Source: Cystobasidium ongulense (lineage: Eukaryota; Basidiomycota; Cystobasidiomycetes; Cystobasidiales; Cystobasidiaceae). From it: a stretch of DNA of 64,000 nucleotides. Shown piece by piece: positions 10,405 through 20,279 of this stretch (the stretch's first letter is position 1; every line of letters begins with the position of its first letter). The notes below the pieces were generated by a model that saw nothing but the letters and a program-made list of their open reading frames with translations, had not been told where the DNA came from and did not search any database. The position numbers and the translations under genes are program-made. The stretch spans positions 1,488,001 through 1,552,000 of the forward strand of contig BQUP01000001.1 of assembly GCA_022835595.1 (NCBI GenBank). Direction: 5' to 3'.

Positions 10405-13230
10405 ATGCCGCCTCGTCCTGCGCGTTTCTCGAGGTCGACCAAAGCTGCAAAGCCGCCAGCAGCAGCAGCCCCAGCTGTGGCAGACGCCGGACACCAACAG
10501 CACCACCAGTGTGCTTCGGAACAGCATCGTCAGCATGCTAGGACTTGCTCAGTGGAAGTAGTCATCACTCCCAGCAAGAAGAGACGAGTCGTGCCCGCTT
10601 CAAGCGAGCTCGATCACGTAGACGCGCAGAACGGTGAGCAGCGCAGTTGTGCGTAAAGATGATTCTGACTGACATTGCATGCGATACAGTCATGGTCACA
10701 CCTACTAAAACGCCAAAGACACTCGCTTCAAGCAAGACCAACTTTCTGCCAACTCCTCCAGTCACGCCTACGATATCGGTGTCAGAGCACGAAGAAGAAC
10801 AAGATTCACCTGACCTCAGAACACCATCGAGTGTAGCTTCTTCATCTTCTATCCGTACAAGTCCATCACCATCACCATCCTCATTCAATGCGAACATCTA
10901 CGCTAAAGCTAGGTCATTACTCCGCTTATCGGCTCACAACGAGCAGAGCTACGAAGCTGGCCCCTCGTCAAGTACAAGTAACAGACTAGTCGGCAGAAAA
11001 GCAGAACGAGAACAACTCGACGCGTTTTTAAATTGTCATTTCCCGTCTCTATTCGAAAAACCTGCCATTGAAAACGTAAACTCCGAAGTGCAAGTGAAGA
11101 GAGCGAAAGCGATGTATATTTCTGGATCTCCTGGAACTGGCAAAACTGCGTTAGTACATAGTATACTGGAAGAACTCAGATCTCAACAAGATTCTTCAAA
11201 AGAAAGTGTGACAATGTCATTGTTGAATTGTACTACTGTTCAGAAACCAGATGATATTTGGACTAGACTGGCGGAGGAATTGGATTTGACAATGCCTACT
11301 TTCAACAAAAAAGGTAAAGCTAAAGCCAAGTGGACGATGGAATCTTTCAAAGAAGCTCTAAGTAATAGTACAGGAACGTGTAAATGGTATGTTGTCACAA
11401 AGTCTATCCATTTGTTTTCAGTACTTTAAGCTGACGCTCCTGAACAGTCTTGTCGTCCTAGATGAGATTGATCAATTGCTTCCAGCTGCACTTCCAACAA
11501 ACTCGACAAGCACATCAAGCACATCTCCACCTTCGAACACCAACGTTCTTGCAGCACTCTTCTCCATCGCCTTCGACCCATCATCGAACCTCGTCCTAAT
11601 AGGGATAGCAAACGCTCTTGACCTGACGCAGCGATACCGCTCCGTGTTGTTCGGAGACACAGAAGACAAGAGAGAAATGGACCAATGCGATCCTGAGCTA
11701 TTACATTTCCGACCTTTTCAATCGGATGAAATGGTAGCTATCGTCAAGCAACGACTGAACACCCTACACACCCTTCCAATACCATCTACTGAAATAAACA
11801 ATTCAAATCTGACAACGTCTCTACCACTTCCTGTCATCTTGCCTGCTGCTCTGGAATTAGCGGCCAAGAAAGTAGCAGCTGTAACAGGAGATTTAAGGTC
11901 TTTCTTGTCATTGATCCGAAAGGCAGTCGAGATTTTCGAATTAGAGCAAAAGAAACGTCTCTTTGATGTACAAACATCGTCATCTACATCAAATTCCTTG
12001 ACCTCAAACTCCAAAGACCCGGTCTCTCCGACTAAAAACATACTCGCTTATAGGAATAGAAAGAGAAAGCTTGGGCTCATCGAAGGGGAGGAAGAAGAAG
12101 AAGAAAAGATGGAAGATCCGTTACTCAAATTTGATGCCATCACAGCACCCAAATTATCGCCTGCACACATTCTGAAAGCTACCCGATTAGTCTCTCTCGT
12201 CTCCTCCTCTTCCGCCAATAATGGCACAGGCGCACATGCATCAGGCATCAATTCTTCCGCTGGTTCATTGAGCGCCTCTTCGTCTTCCTCGAACAATCTT
12301 TTACAAAATAAGATCACAGAATTAAACCTACATCAAAGATTAGCTTTAACTAGCTTCCTTATACTTTTGGCTAGAAGAATTTCATCAAAAGTACCTACAT
12401 GGGCAATGATAAGCTCAGATCAATCTTACTCTACTACTCAAAATATAGACATTGACATGGAAGCATCAAGTATACCAAGTGGAGGTGCTAGACCGTCTGA
12501 ATTGCACTCTTTATACAAAGCTATTCTCGCGAAAGAAGACTTGATACACCCCGTGTCGAGCAGTGAATTCGCAGATCTATTGAGTGGTTTACATACGAGA
12601 GGTTTAGTAGGTCTAGAGAAGGAGATGTCTAGATATAGTAGTAATAACAATAGTTCTGCAGGATCAGGTAGTCTAGCTCCACCTATGATGAGGAGAAGTT
12701 CATCTTCTTCGTCCATCTCTTCCAATGGAGCGGGATCATCGTCTTTCTCTGGAAGAGCGTCGAGATCACCGTCTCCAAATACAGCAGCTAGGAACGGAGC
12801 ACACGCACCGTTATATCTCCTATACCCATTCACATCACTTCATGCTGTCCTTTCTCTTCCTTCATCATCATCAGCAAATCCAACAGTACCACCAAAAACA
12901 ACAACAGAAGCATCAACAATATGTTCAGATTTATTATTTAAAGAATCAAAAAGATTGACAAGAATTTCAAAAATGAATAAACAATTAGAAATTGAAAATA
13001 AAGAAAAAGAATTAGCTCCTAGAGCTGGTTTCAATGGTAATGGATTGAATCAAATAAATGAAAGTAAAATCAAAGGTGGTAGAGGTTATGTTGGAAATAA
13101 AGATGGAAAGAGTAAAAATGATGAACTCGAGATTGAAGAGGGTAAGGATGATGATCATGAAAGGATACAACAGGAACAAGAAGAAAAAGATGATGCTGAT
13201 CAGGATAATGATAAGGAAGATTCTTGGTAG
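10405..13230 (+). CDS. CDC6: CDC6-like replication licensing ATPase
   Basis: AAA+ ATPase that works with ORC to load the MCM helicase at origins in the nucleus. Exons 10405-10633, 10690-11386 and 11448-13230 give 902 residues. The N-terminus has a nuclear-localisation-like KKRR and many S/T-P sites (TPTKTPK, TPPVTP), the sort used by CDK to limit licensing. NRLVGRKAEREQLDAFL starts the AAA+ domain; Walker A is GSPGTGKT near residue 223, Walker B VVLDEID near residue 313, just after the second intron. The C-terminal half has a winged-helix-like part but is interrupted by Ser-rich low-complexity blocks and ends in a Lys/Glu/Asp-rich tail, making it much longer than the roughly 500-residue yeast protein. 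ORC1 is the main alternative, but no BAH domain is present. Confidence 0.85.
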
Positions 13231-13668
13231 GCTAAAGAGAAAGCACGGAAGTAGGTGTAGTAGATAGAGTGGAGTTTGATGTATTATAGCACATAGCTTG
13301 GATCGCCAAGTGCACTAGCATCACCTGTCATAGGCAATCAAAAGTCAGATTGACTTGCTTCAGATTGCTTATTCTTGGAAGCTGTCAGACTCAGTATGCT
13401 CAGTCAACACTATTCAGTCATGACAACTGAGTCATCGATGGCCTCCTCTTGACCAATGCCAAAGTCGAGCTTTTCCATTTTCATTCGAATGAACACTACA
13501 GCTACATGTATTTTATATGTATCTCAACGACAAATATATATCTCAAAGCGATTGAAGGAAAGAAAGGCGAGGTTTTGTGCGTAGAAAGATCCATTTCACA
13601 GAAGCCATTTGTGATTATGTTTCATGTGGTGCCTATATAAGGGCAATTCTCCCCCACTCTTCCAGGTT
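13231..13668. other. convergent intergenic region, CDC6 / uL4m
   Basis: About 440 bp between two converging genes. It holds AT-rich stretches and no coding frame with recognisable features; probably the 3' UTRs and polyadenylation signals of both genes. Confidence 0.5.
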
Positions 13669-14819
13669 CTACGTTCTCTGCTTTTCAATCTCCTTCATGT
13701 GGTCTCTAACTTTATCACCATATTCTGCACCTTTTTCCTTATAAATCCTATCAAGTTCTTTTTCACGTTGTAGAGGGTCTTGAGGATACCTTCTCCAAAT
13801 AATAGGAGCTTCTTCTTCAACTACTACTTCTGGATCATTTGAGAATACAGATCCTGTATCTGAGCCATCTTGGGTTGGCCAAGTTTGAGCTGGTGGTGTT
13901 GCCATTTCAATATTGGATTCTGAGGATGATTTACGTCCTAACCATTCATCTAATATCTCGACTGCGTCTAGATCCAATATCACACGATCACCCTGCAATA
14001 AAGGATAGACATCGATATCCTCTACTAATTCAACTGAAACATTTGGTAAATTGCGCGCTGATAAAGCAAAGTTTGAATCTAGGGATGAAACGAGGAAGAG
14101 GATTTTGGATGCTGTTGATGGTGTGGTTGTTGACGAGGTGGAGGGTGCGGAAAGTACCTCTGGGAAGGCAGAGAGTGAGGATGCGAGGGAGCGTGTTGAG
14201 ATTGATTCGAGGGTGGGTGGCGTTGGGATGACAGCGAGCTATAGGACATCGGTTCAAGGAGGAGACAAAGACAGAGATGTCAGTAAGAAGCTGGGTAGAT
14301 GTCCTCATGAAGGCTACGCACCTCGCCTCGTCTCCATCTCTCGGACAGAGCAGTTCTCACGCCCATTCTCCAGACCTTTTCATTCAGACCCAAGCTGAAG
14401 TCTCTCTGACGTTTCGGGAAAGCAACACCACCTCCACGCCGAATCGGTGAGGCTACATCTCCTACTCTTGCTCGTCCGGAGCCCTTCTGAGCTTGAATCT
14501 TTCTGTTGCTTCCTCTTACTTCGGCCCTGTTCTTTGTGTGTGCTGTTCCCTGGCGCAGGGAAGCGAGATGTGCTACGACACACTGGTGCAGAATGTCGGG
14601 GCGTGACGGGGCGTGGAAGATGTCGGATGGGAGAGTGACGAGGAGGTCGTCGGAGGTGTCGCTCGAGGTGGCTTCTGTCAGCCCATCTTGCAGGGTGGAT
14701 GTCGAGGTCGATGCGGCGGCAGCAGCAGGCCACCTCGTCAATGGGAGATGGACGAATGCAGGCTCGATGGGTGCTGCTGTCTGAGCAACTGCTGCTCTGA
14801 GGAGCTTTGTGGCCAGCAT
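13669..14819 (-). CDS. MRPL4: mitochondrial large ribosomal subunit protein uL4m
   Basis: Mitochondrial uL4, a 54S subunit protein whose loop lines the exit tunnel. Two exons, 14322-14819 and 13669-14238, give 355 residues. A presequence of about 70 Ala/Ser/Thr-rich residues precedes the uL4 core: HQCVVAHLASLRQGTAHTKN, then the highly conserved GSNRKIQAQKGSGRARVGD, RRGGGVAFPKRQRDFSLGLN and VWRMGVRTALSERW. Exon 2 supplies the C-terminal Rossmann-like half (KILFLVSSLDSNFALSARNL PNV, DVYPLLQGDRVILDLDAVEI) and a tail past the usual end. The splice at 14322/14238 preserves frame and removes an in-frame stop. The gene is GC-rich at its 5' end and distinctly AT-richer near its 3' end. Head to head with eL43. 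Confidence 0.88.
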
Positions 14820-15138
14820 TGCTGTTTGTTGTTGTGTTTGATGTTGGCAAGATTGGAAGGTACAGTGGTGGATGGATGGATTACAATCTTATTTGCCATC
14901 CAGCAGTGCGCTTCTCGATGAAAAGGTGCAAAAGTTGGAGTCCCGAAAGGTTGGCAGCCCAGAAGCCTCACCTAAAGTCGAAATGGGGCCAGTCACGTGA
15001 CTCTTTCCAGGCCAAATCTGAGCCTTCCCTCGCCGCCACAGCCGGAAGAAACGAGACTTGAAGGCGGGAAAGTGCAGCACCAGCAAAGACAATTGACCAG
15101 CTCCCAAGCCAACCACCCAACCAGGACAATCTTCAACA
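14820..15138. promoter_or_regulatory. bidirectional promoter uL4m / eL43 with CACGTG palindrome
   Basis: 319 bp separate the start codons of a mitochondrial and a cytosolic ribosomal protein gene. At 14991-15002 lies the perfect 12-bp palindrome AGTCACGTGACT, an E-box type core of the sort bound by basic helix-loop-helix factors such as Cbf1. Its role in co-regulating both genes is inference. Confidence 0.45.
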
Positions 15139-16146
15139 ATGGTGAGTCGACGACGAGACGCTGCTGGGCTGGGCTGGGCTGGGCCGGGCTGCATGCTCGC
15201 TGCTGTGCGGTGTGGGTGTGGGTGGATGGATGGGGAGAGCTGGAACTCGTGCCAGACAAGGGAATGGCCGTCAAATGGGCTGGAGTCGACACTGGACAAG
15301 ATGGTTGGACAAGAGAGGGTAGTCCACAACCAGACAAGCAATGAACACTCGGTGCACCTGGCGGACAGCCTGCCAGCTATAGTCATGCCAGAGAACAACC
15401 TATCAACTCGAGGTTGTGTGTGTCAAGAACCACCCATCAGCCTGTACCATAGGGCTCGTCTCTCTCTCTTGAAGGAACGAACAGGAGACACATCTCCAAG
15501 CTGTGTATCCATCCGACCAACCAACGTACATCACCGTCAAACCAGGCTCAGTCAAACCAGGGTCAGCAAGGATTTGGAAGTAGCAGCAAAACTTTGAGAT
15601 ACCACGATGCAGCAGCAAACAGATTGACCTCACGCACAGCAGCGATCATGCCCAGCAGAGAACCACAAAAATACACAAATCTAACCTACCCTGTTCCCCT
15701 TCTCCCTAGGCTAAGCGAACGAAAAAGGCCGGAATCACCGGAAAGTACGGTGTACGATATGGTGCTTCATTGAGAAAGGAGATTAAGAAGATGGAAATCT
15801 CACAGGTTAGTCCAATTCATCTTTGATGATTATTACTATCCTTCATCTATGGTCTAAATGCTGAGCATGTCTTTGGTTCCCTCCTTCAACAGCACGCCAA
15901 GTACACATGCACATACTGCGGAAAGGACACCGTCAAAAGAACTGCCGTCGGTATCTGGCACTGCAAGGGATGCAGAAAGACAACTGCCGGTGGTGCATGG
16001 ACTGTTGCCACACCAGCTGCTACCGCTGTCCGAAGGTGCGTTACATCACCTTGCATTTCTGAGTACAAGAGAGGATTTTGTACTGAATATCCTTCTATAC
16101 ATGATACAGCACCATGCGTCGTCTACGTGAACTCGCTGAGGCTTAA
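15139..16146 (+). CDS. RPL43: 60S ribosomal protein eL43 (L37a/L43)
   Basis: Zinc-ribbon protein of the cytosolic 60S subunit. Four coding exons, 15139-15141, 15710-15805, 15893-16035 and 16110-16146, give exactly 92 residues, the family length. Exon 1 carries only the ATG; after a 568-nt intron the protein continues [27 protein letters not shown]. The zinc ligands CTYC and CKGC are in exon 3, followed by TTAGGAWTV. The last exon ends RRLRELAEA. All junctions are GT-AG and give a gap-free family match, so this is one of the most secure calls here. The first intron begins with a run of GGGCT repeats, noted separately. Confidence 0.96.
15166..15190 (+). repeat. GGGCT pentamer array, G-quadruplex-type motif
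   Basis: Five GGG tracts at 15166, 15171, 15176, 15181 and 15186 are separated by 2-nt spacers (CT, CT, CT, CC) on the transcribed-sense strand, 25 nt inside the first intron of eL43. This matches the G3N2 quadruplex pattern in the pre-mRNA. Confidence 0.8.
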
Positions 16147-16718
16147 ACATGGAAGGGTTGGAACAATAAATAGCATATCGTACTGAAGATGTGGGAGAGG
16201 TTTACAGCATTTGGAATTGAAGACGGAACAATCAAGATTGGTTTGTTTCCGTTACGACTATAAATCTAGGCCCATATACAATAACTGTAGACTTCTACTC
16301 TTACTCCCTTTATACGATATCATTTACTTCTTTCTTTCTCCTCCCCCCAAAACGTTTGCCCTTTTCGGTTTCTTGTTTTCGGCTTTTGGTTGCAATGCAG
16401 TGATGAATATGCGCCATTTCCAGACCTTTCTCTCAAGACGTATTGAGAGCCTGATTGCCTTGCTCTTCTGAAGACTACGAAATGCCTGACGAGAAATTAG
16501 TGCAGTCCATGTGCTAGATTGGCAGCATCCGGCTGTTTCGGTATCTAGGATGTTGAAGCCGTTACAAATGTCCTATATTGGGACAATGCGAAGCTGAATG
16601 AAGACTGGCTTGCTGTAAACAAAACTAGAAGTATCACAACAACATGTCAAGTAAGCGAACGACTGAGAAGTACAAGGAAGTGGGACAAAGGTAATCATCG
16701 TTATCATCAATCTAAAGA
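16147..16718. other. convergent intergenic region, eL43 / RPC37-like
   Basis: About 570 bp, partly pyrimidine-rich on the + strand. One 86-codon frame is visible but shows no domain and overlaps the expected eL43 3' UTR. I see no gene here. Confidence 0.5.
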
Positions 16719-18128
16719 CTAGAACTTCAGATACTGAGTGGCAGACGTGAGCATTGCAAGTTTGTCCTGCTTGATAGCGAATAATTTCTCATAGACGCGA
16801 TTGGCTTCTTCCGTCTACGTAGAGGAGAAAATGTTGCCAGTCAGTAAACGGGTTTGCGAGTTGTCGAAGTTCATACGCGCTTACAGTAGGATCAAAGAAA
16901 GGCAAATCAATCCAATCTTCATCCTCTGCCGCTTTAGCAGGACCAAATAATGAAGCTGCCGCTCTTGCAGTTTTCGCATCTTTAACTCCACCACCACCTC
17001 CTCCAGCAGAAGCAGAATTAGAACCTTCAGCAACAGAAATATTAATAGCTTTCATATCATCAGCTTTTAATTTTTTATCTGCAGCAGCTAGTTTTTTAGC
17101 TTTTCTTGCTGCTATCGCACTTGCTGATTTTGCTGATTCTTCTATATCTGAATCTCCTCCACCTCCTGGTGAAATATCATCATCTGAATCTATTCTATTC
17201 ATTTGTTTCTCTTTACGTGCATTCACTTTTTCTAGTTGATCTATTTCATCAAGATAATTTAAAGAGGCTCGCATTTGCATCGTTCGTGTCAAGGGTGTCA
17301 AGTGGATTTCGTCTACTCAAATCAAGCAGCAGAGACATCAATCAGCATCAGATGACAGAAACAATAACCGTATTGAGGCAGTGATAAAGGCTTACTGTCT
17401 TTCAGAACTGCACATGCATACCAAGTCTGATCTGGTACCGTTTCGCCAATCAAAGATATCCGCTTCAGAATTTCGTCACTACCCCTTGCAAATCCTCTAT
17501 CGTCTACCATATTACTGTTTGAATTTGAAGTAGCCGTTGCAGAAACGTTTGTTCCGGTACCCGAAGGTCCAAGATCACTTTTTGATACACCTCTTCCTAA
17601 CCTTCTAGCTCTTTGTGAATTGAATCTATGTTCTTCCATTCCGGTACTGACTTCCAAAGGGACTGATAACTCCAATTGACCAACGTTAGGTTTATATCTA
17701 GCAGATAACTTTTGTGAAGCAGGACGATCATCATGTTCTGGATCTTCCGGTCTAAGTGAGGGAGGAAGTAAAGGATGAACTGTATGAGGCGCAGGGGGAC
17801 GATATGGATATTGAATTAAAGCTAGCGAATCCGCCAATGCAGGAGTTAGGAAGACAGGTAATGTTTTGATGACTGGATCATCTGGATCACTGTCATCGTC
17901 GCTGTCGATGTATATCTGTCCTGTCCCTCCTCCAGTGGATGAAACGTTCCCTGTTCCTTCCATCTTGACGTCATCATCATCGCCATCATCATCATCTCGA
18001 GAAGCAGCCTGCTTTCCTGCTCGTCGTCTTCTTGCTGGTGATGTGCCACCACCATCAGACTCGCTGTCAGACGGCGGCGCAAAAAGCCTGCGCGTGACCG
18101 AAGCTGATGTCGAAGGCGCAGACGACAT
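16719..18128 (-). CDS. RPC37: RNA polymerase III subunit RPC37/RPC5-like
   Basis: Subunit of the Pol III TFIIF-like subcomplex (Rpc37/Rpc53) used in initiation and termination. Exons 17396-18128, 16885-17312 and 16719-16814 give 418 residues. After an acidic, Ser/Asp-rich N-terminus of about 85 residues comes DDPVIKTLPVFLTPALADSL ALIQYPYRPP, the opening of the family's dimerisation domain, then EEHRFNSQRARRLGRG and the spliced NEIHLTPLTRTMQMRASLNYLD. The C-terminal exon ends TEEANRVYEKLFAIKQDKLA. It is longer than yeast Rpc37 mainly through the acidic N-terminus and a Gly/Lys-rich insert around residues 300-350. The DNA-side 3' portion is AT-rich. The call rests on motif recognition and is good but not absolute. 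Confidence 0.78.
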
Positions 18129-18658
18129 GGCGCAGGTCCAGGATAAGCTTCAGCGTATGACAGAGGTTCTTCCTGTAGAGGCGACTGTATTTGAATCAAT
18201 GCGAAAGAAGGTCAAGACACAAATGCAGAATAACCCAACGAGACGCTGCTCGATCACGTCCTAAGAGCAATGCGAAAAGGTAGCAGCTGGGCGAGCCGCG
18301 AGGTAGAGCATTGTACATCCAATGCTCAGCTTTAATATGTGCTGCATGCTTGAGCAACAGTTGGGTGTTGGAACGGACTTCGAGTATTAAATATCGCCAC
18401 TACTGCCGACACTCTGAATACGGTAAACTGCTGCATTCCATAAGCAGAACGAACGCTTTTCCGTAATCATGTTTTCACTGCGATGCATTGCAAGAGCACT
18501 CTCTAGAAGGGTACCGACCGAACACGTGAGTGGGTATATCGAGGGTACAATCGTTTTTGCGATATGACGGAAAAGAAGCGACTGAAGCTTATTAAGTTGG
18601 ATACATGAACGACGATAACGATTACTTCATGTTTAAGGGGCGGGGGTATTTCTTTAAC
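18129..18658. other. intergenic region, HEM3 3' end to RPC37-like promoter
   Basis: About 530 bp between two genes on the minus strand; it should contain the promoter of the RPC37-like gene. A CACGTG box lies at 18523-18528. No coding feature is supported. Confidence 0.5.
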
Positions 18659-19988
18659 TTATGCTTGAGCTTGCTTTTCATGGAGATAGTCATGATCAAG
18701 TCCTTCATGCTGTTGAACAGCTTCTGATTTTGTTTTTTCCAATGTAGCAATTTGATCATTGATACCTTTGACATTCTTTTGTGCTACTATTCTTCCAAGC
18801 TCTTCAAGAATTGTCTTTCCTCCTCCTTGGATTAAAATCTCAGCTACGTAGATACCTAATTCTTCAGCTTCTTGGACAGTTTTGATTTCTCTGGTTTCGA
18901 CGTGCTCGACTGCAGTTTGACCGTCTAGCGATACTATCACTGCTCGCAACTCAATATTCTTGGATGTAGCGCTTGAGCTTTCAAGGTATTGTGTTTCGAC
19001 TCCGACTGGTACGGAGCAACCACCTTCTAGGGTCCTTAGCAACGCGCGCTCGCAGCTTGTACGCCAGTCTGTATCAAAGTGATTCAGGCGGGAGACGAGA
19101 TCCTGCATTCGTTTATCGCCTGTGCGTATCTCGACTGCTATTGCTCCTTGCCCTGTCGCATGCAGCATGACTGGCGACGAGAGGTAGCCTGTTATGCGGT
19201 CGTCTCGGTTTGTGCGAAGGAGACCAGCTGAGGCGAGGATAAGCGCGTCAAAGGGCCCGTTCTCATCGTCTAGCTTTCTGAGTCGTGTCTCACTGTATTT
19301 CGTAAGACGGTAGTGGACGGGAATCAGCCAACTGCGAACATGATAGAAAAAGGCAATATTATACTCACATGTTGCCTCGGCAATCTTGGAAGACGAGATG
19401 TGGGAATCTTCGTCGAAGTTGTGCTATTCTCCTGACACTCGAGCTTCCGACGCAGCTTCCTTTTGGTAGCTCGTCCAGAGTCTTCCAGCTTCTGCCTGCT
19501 TTGACGACAAGCGCATCTCTAGGATCTTCCCTCTCCAATACCGCTGCAATCTCGCATCCCTCCGGCAGGACGGTCGGAACATCCTTGAAAGAGTGTACGA
19601 TGCAGTCGACTGCGTTTTCGACCAGGGCGACCTCTAGGTCTTTCGTCCATAGTGCTTTACCACCCATGAGGTATAGCGGTTCTATCTTGTTCCTGTCGCC
19701 TGCAACAGACATGGGAGCGAGCTTCAAGTCCAGCGGCAGTCCGAGTGCCTGGAGGCCTTCGAGCACCAGGTTGGCCTGAACCAGAGCCAGAGGCGAGGCG
19801 CGGGTGCCGATGCGGATGACATTCTCGGTGTGCGGTGTGTCGACGTCGATAGCCTGTATAGCTGCTGCGAGCGACGGGTTCCGTGACATCGATGGCAGCA
19901 CATGAGGCGGCAAGGTGCTGTGGGCCATATCGACCCTGCCTCCGTTCGCCGCGGATGCACCCACGCCATTTGGGGTTGTCGGTGCCAT
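18659..19988 (-). CDS. HEM3: porphobilinogen deaminase (hydroxymethylbilane synthase)
   Basis: Joins four porphobilinogen units into hydroxymethylbilane in heme synthesis; cytosolic in fungi. Two exons, 19369-19988 and 18659-19292, give 417 residues. Motifs in order: VIRIGTRASPLALVQANLVL, GDRNKIEPLYLMGGKALWTK DLE, CIVHSFKDVPT, SSSVRRIAQLRRRFPHL, then across the intron GNIETRLRKLDDE, and finally LEGGCSVPVGV, whose Cys near residue 297 attaches the dipyrromethane cofactor. The N-terminal 60 residues ahead of IRIGTRAS are longer than usual, and the C-terminus has an extra helical tail. The frame is open further upstream to ATGs at 20090 and 20093, so an alternative start is possible. GC content falls clearly from 5' to 3'. 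Confidence 0.93.
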
Positions 19989-20279
19989 ATCTGACGAGAT
20001 GCTCGTCACTGCGTCCTCTTGAACAAATGTATTGTAGCGTAGTAGCAAAAGTGGAAATTTATCTTGCTTCGCTATCAAGCGGCCGATCATCATCACTGCT
20101 CCTACAGCCAAGTGGCAATACGCTTTCCACTACAGCACACATACGCAGTGCAAGTTGCTTGCATCGAGGATCAGGTCATGGGATTCGGTCCACCACCCTG
20201 TGCAACAATCATCAAATTCTGTGGATTACCCCTGCTTCACTTGCTAACGAAACTACTAGGAAATGTAGAACTTTCTATA

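Noticed and set aside
15806-15892. C/D-box snoRNA in the second eL43 intron (TTGATGATT ... CTGA)
   Set aside because: The boxes are only about 37 nt apart, with no C'/D' pair or terminal stem.
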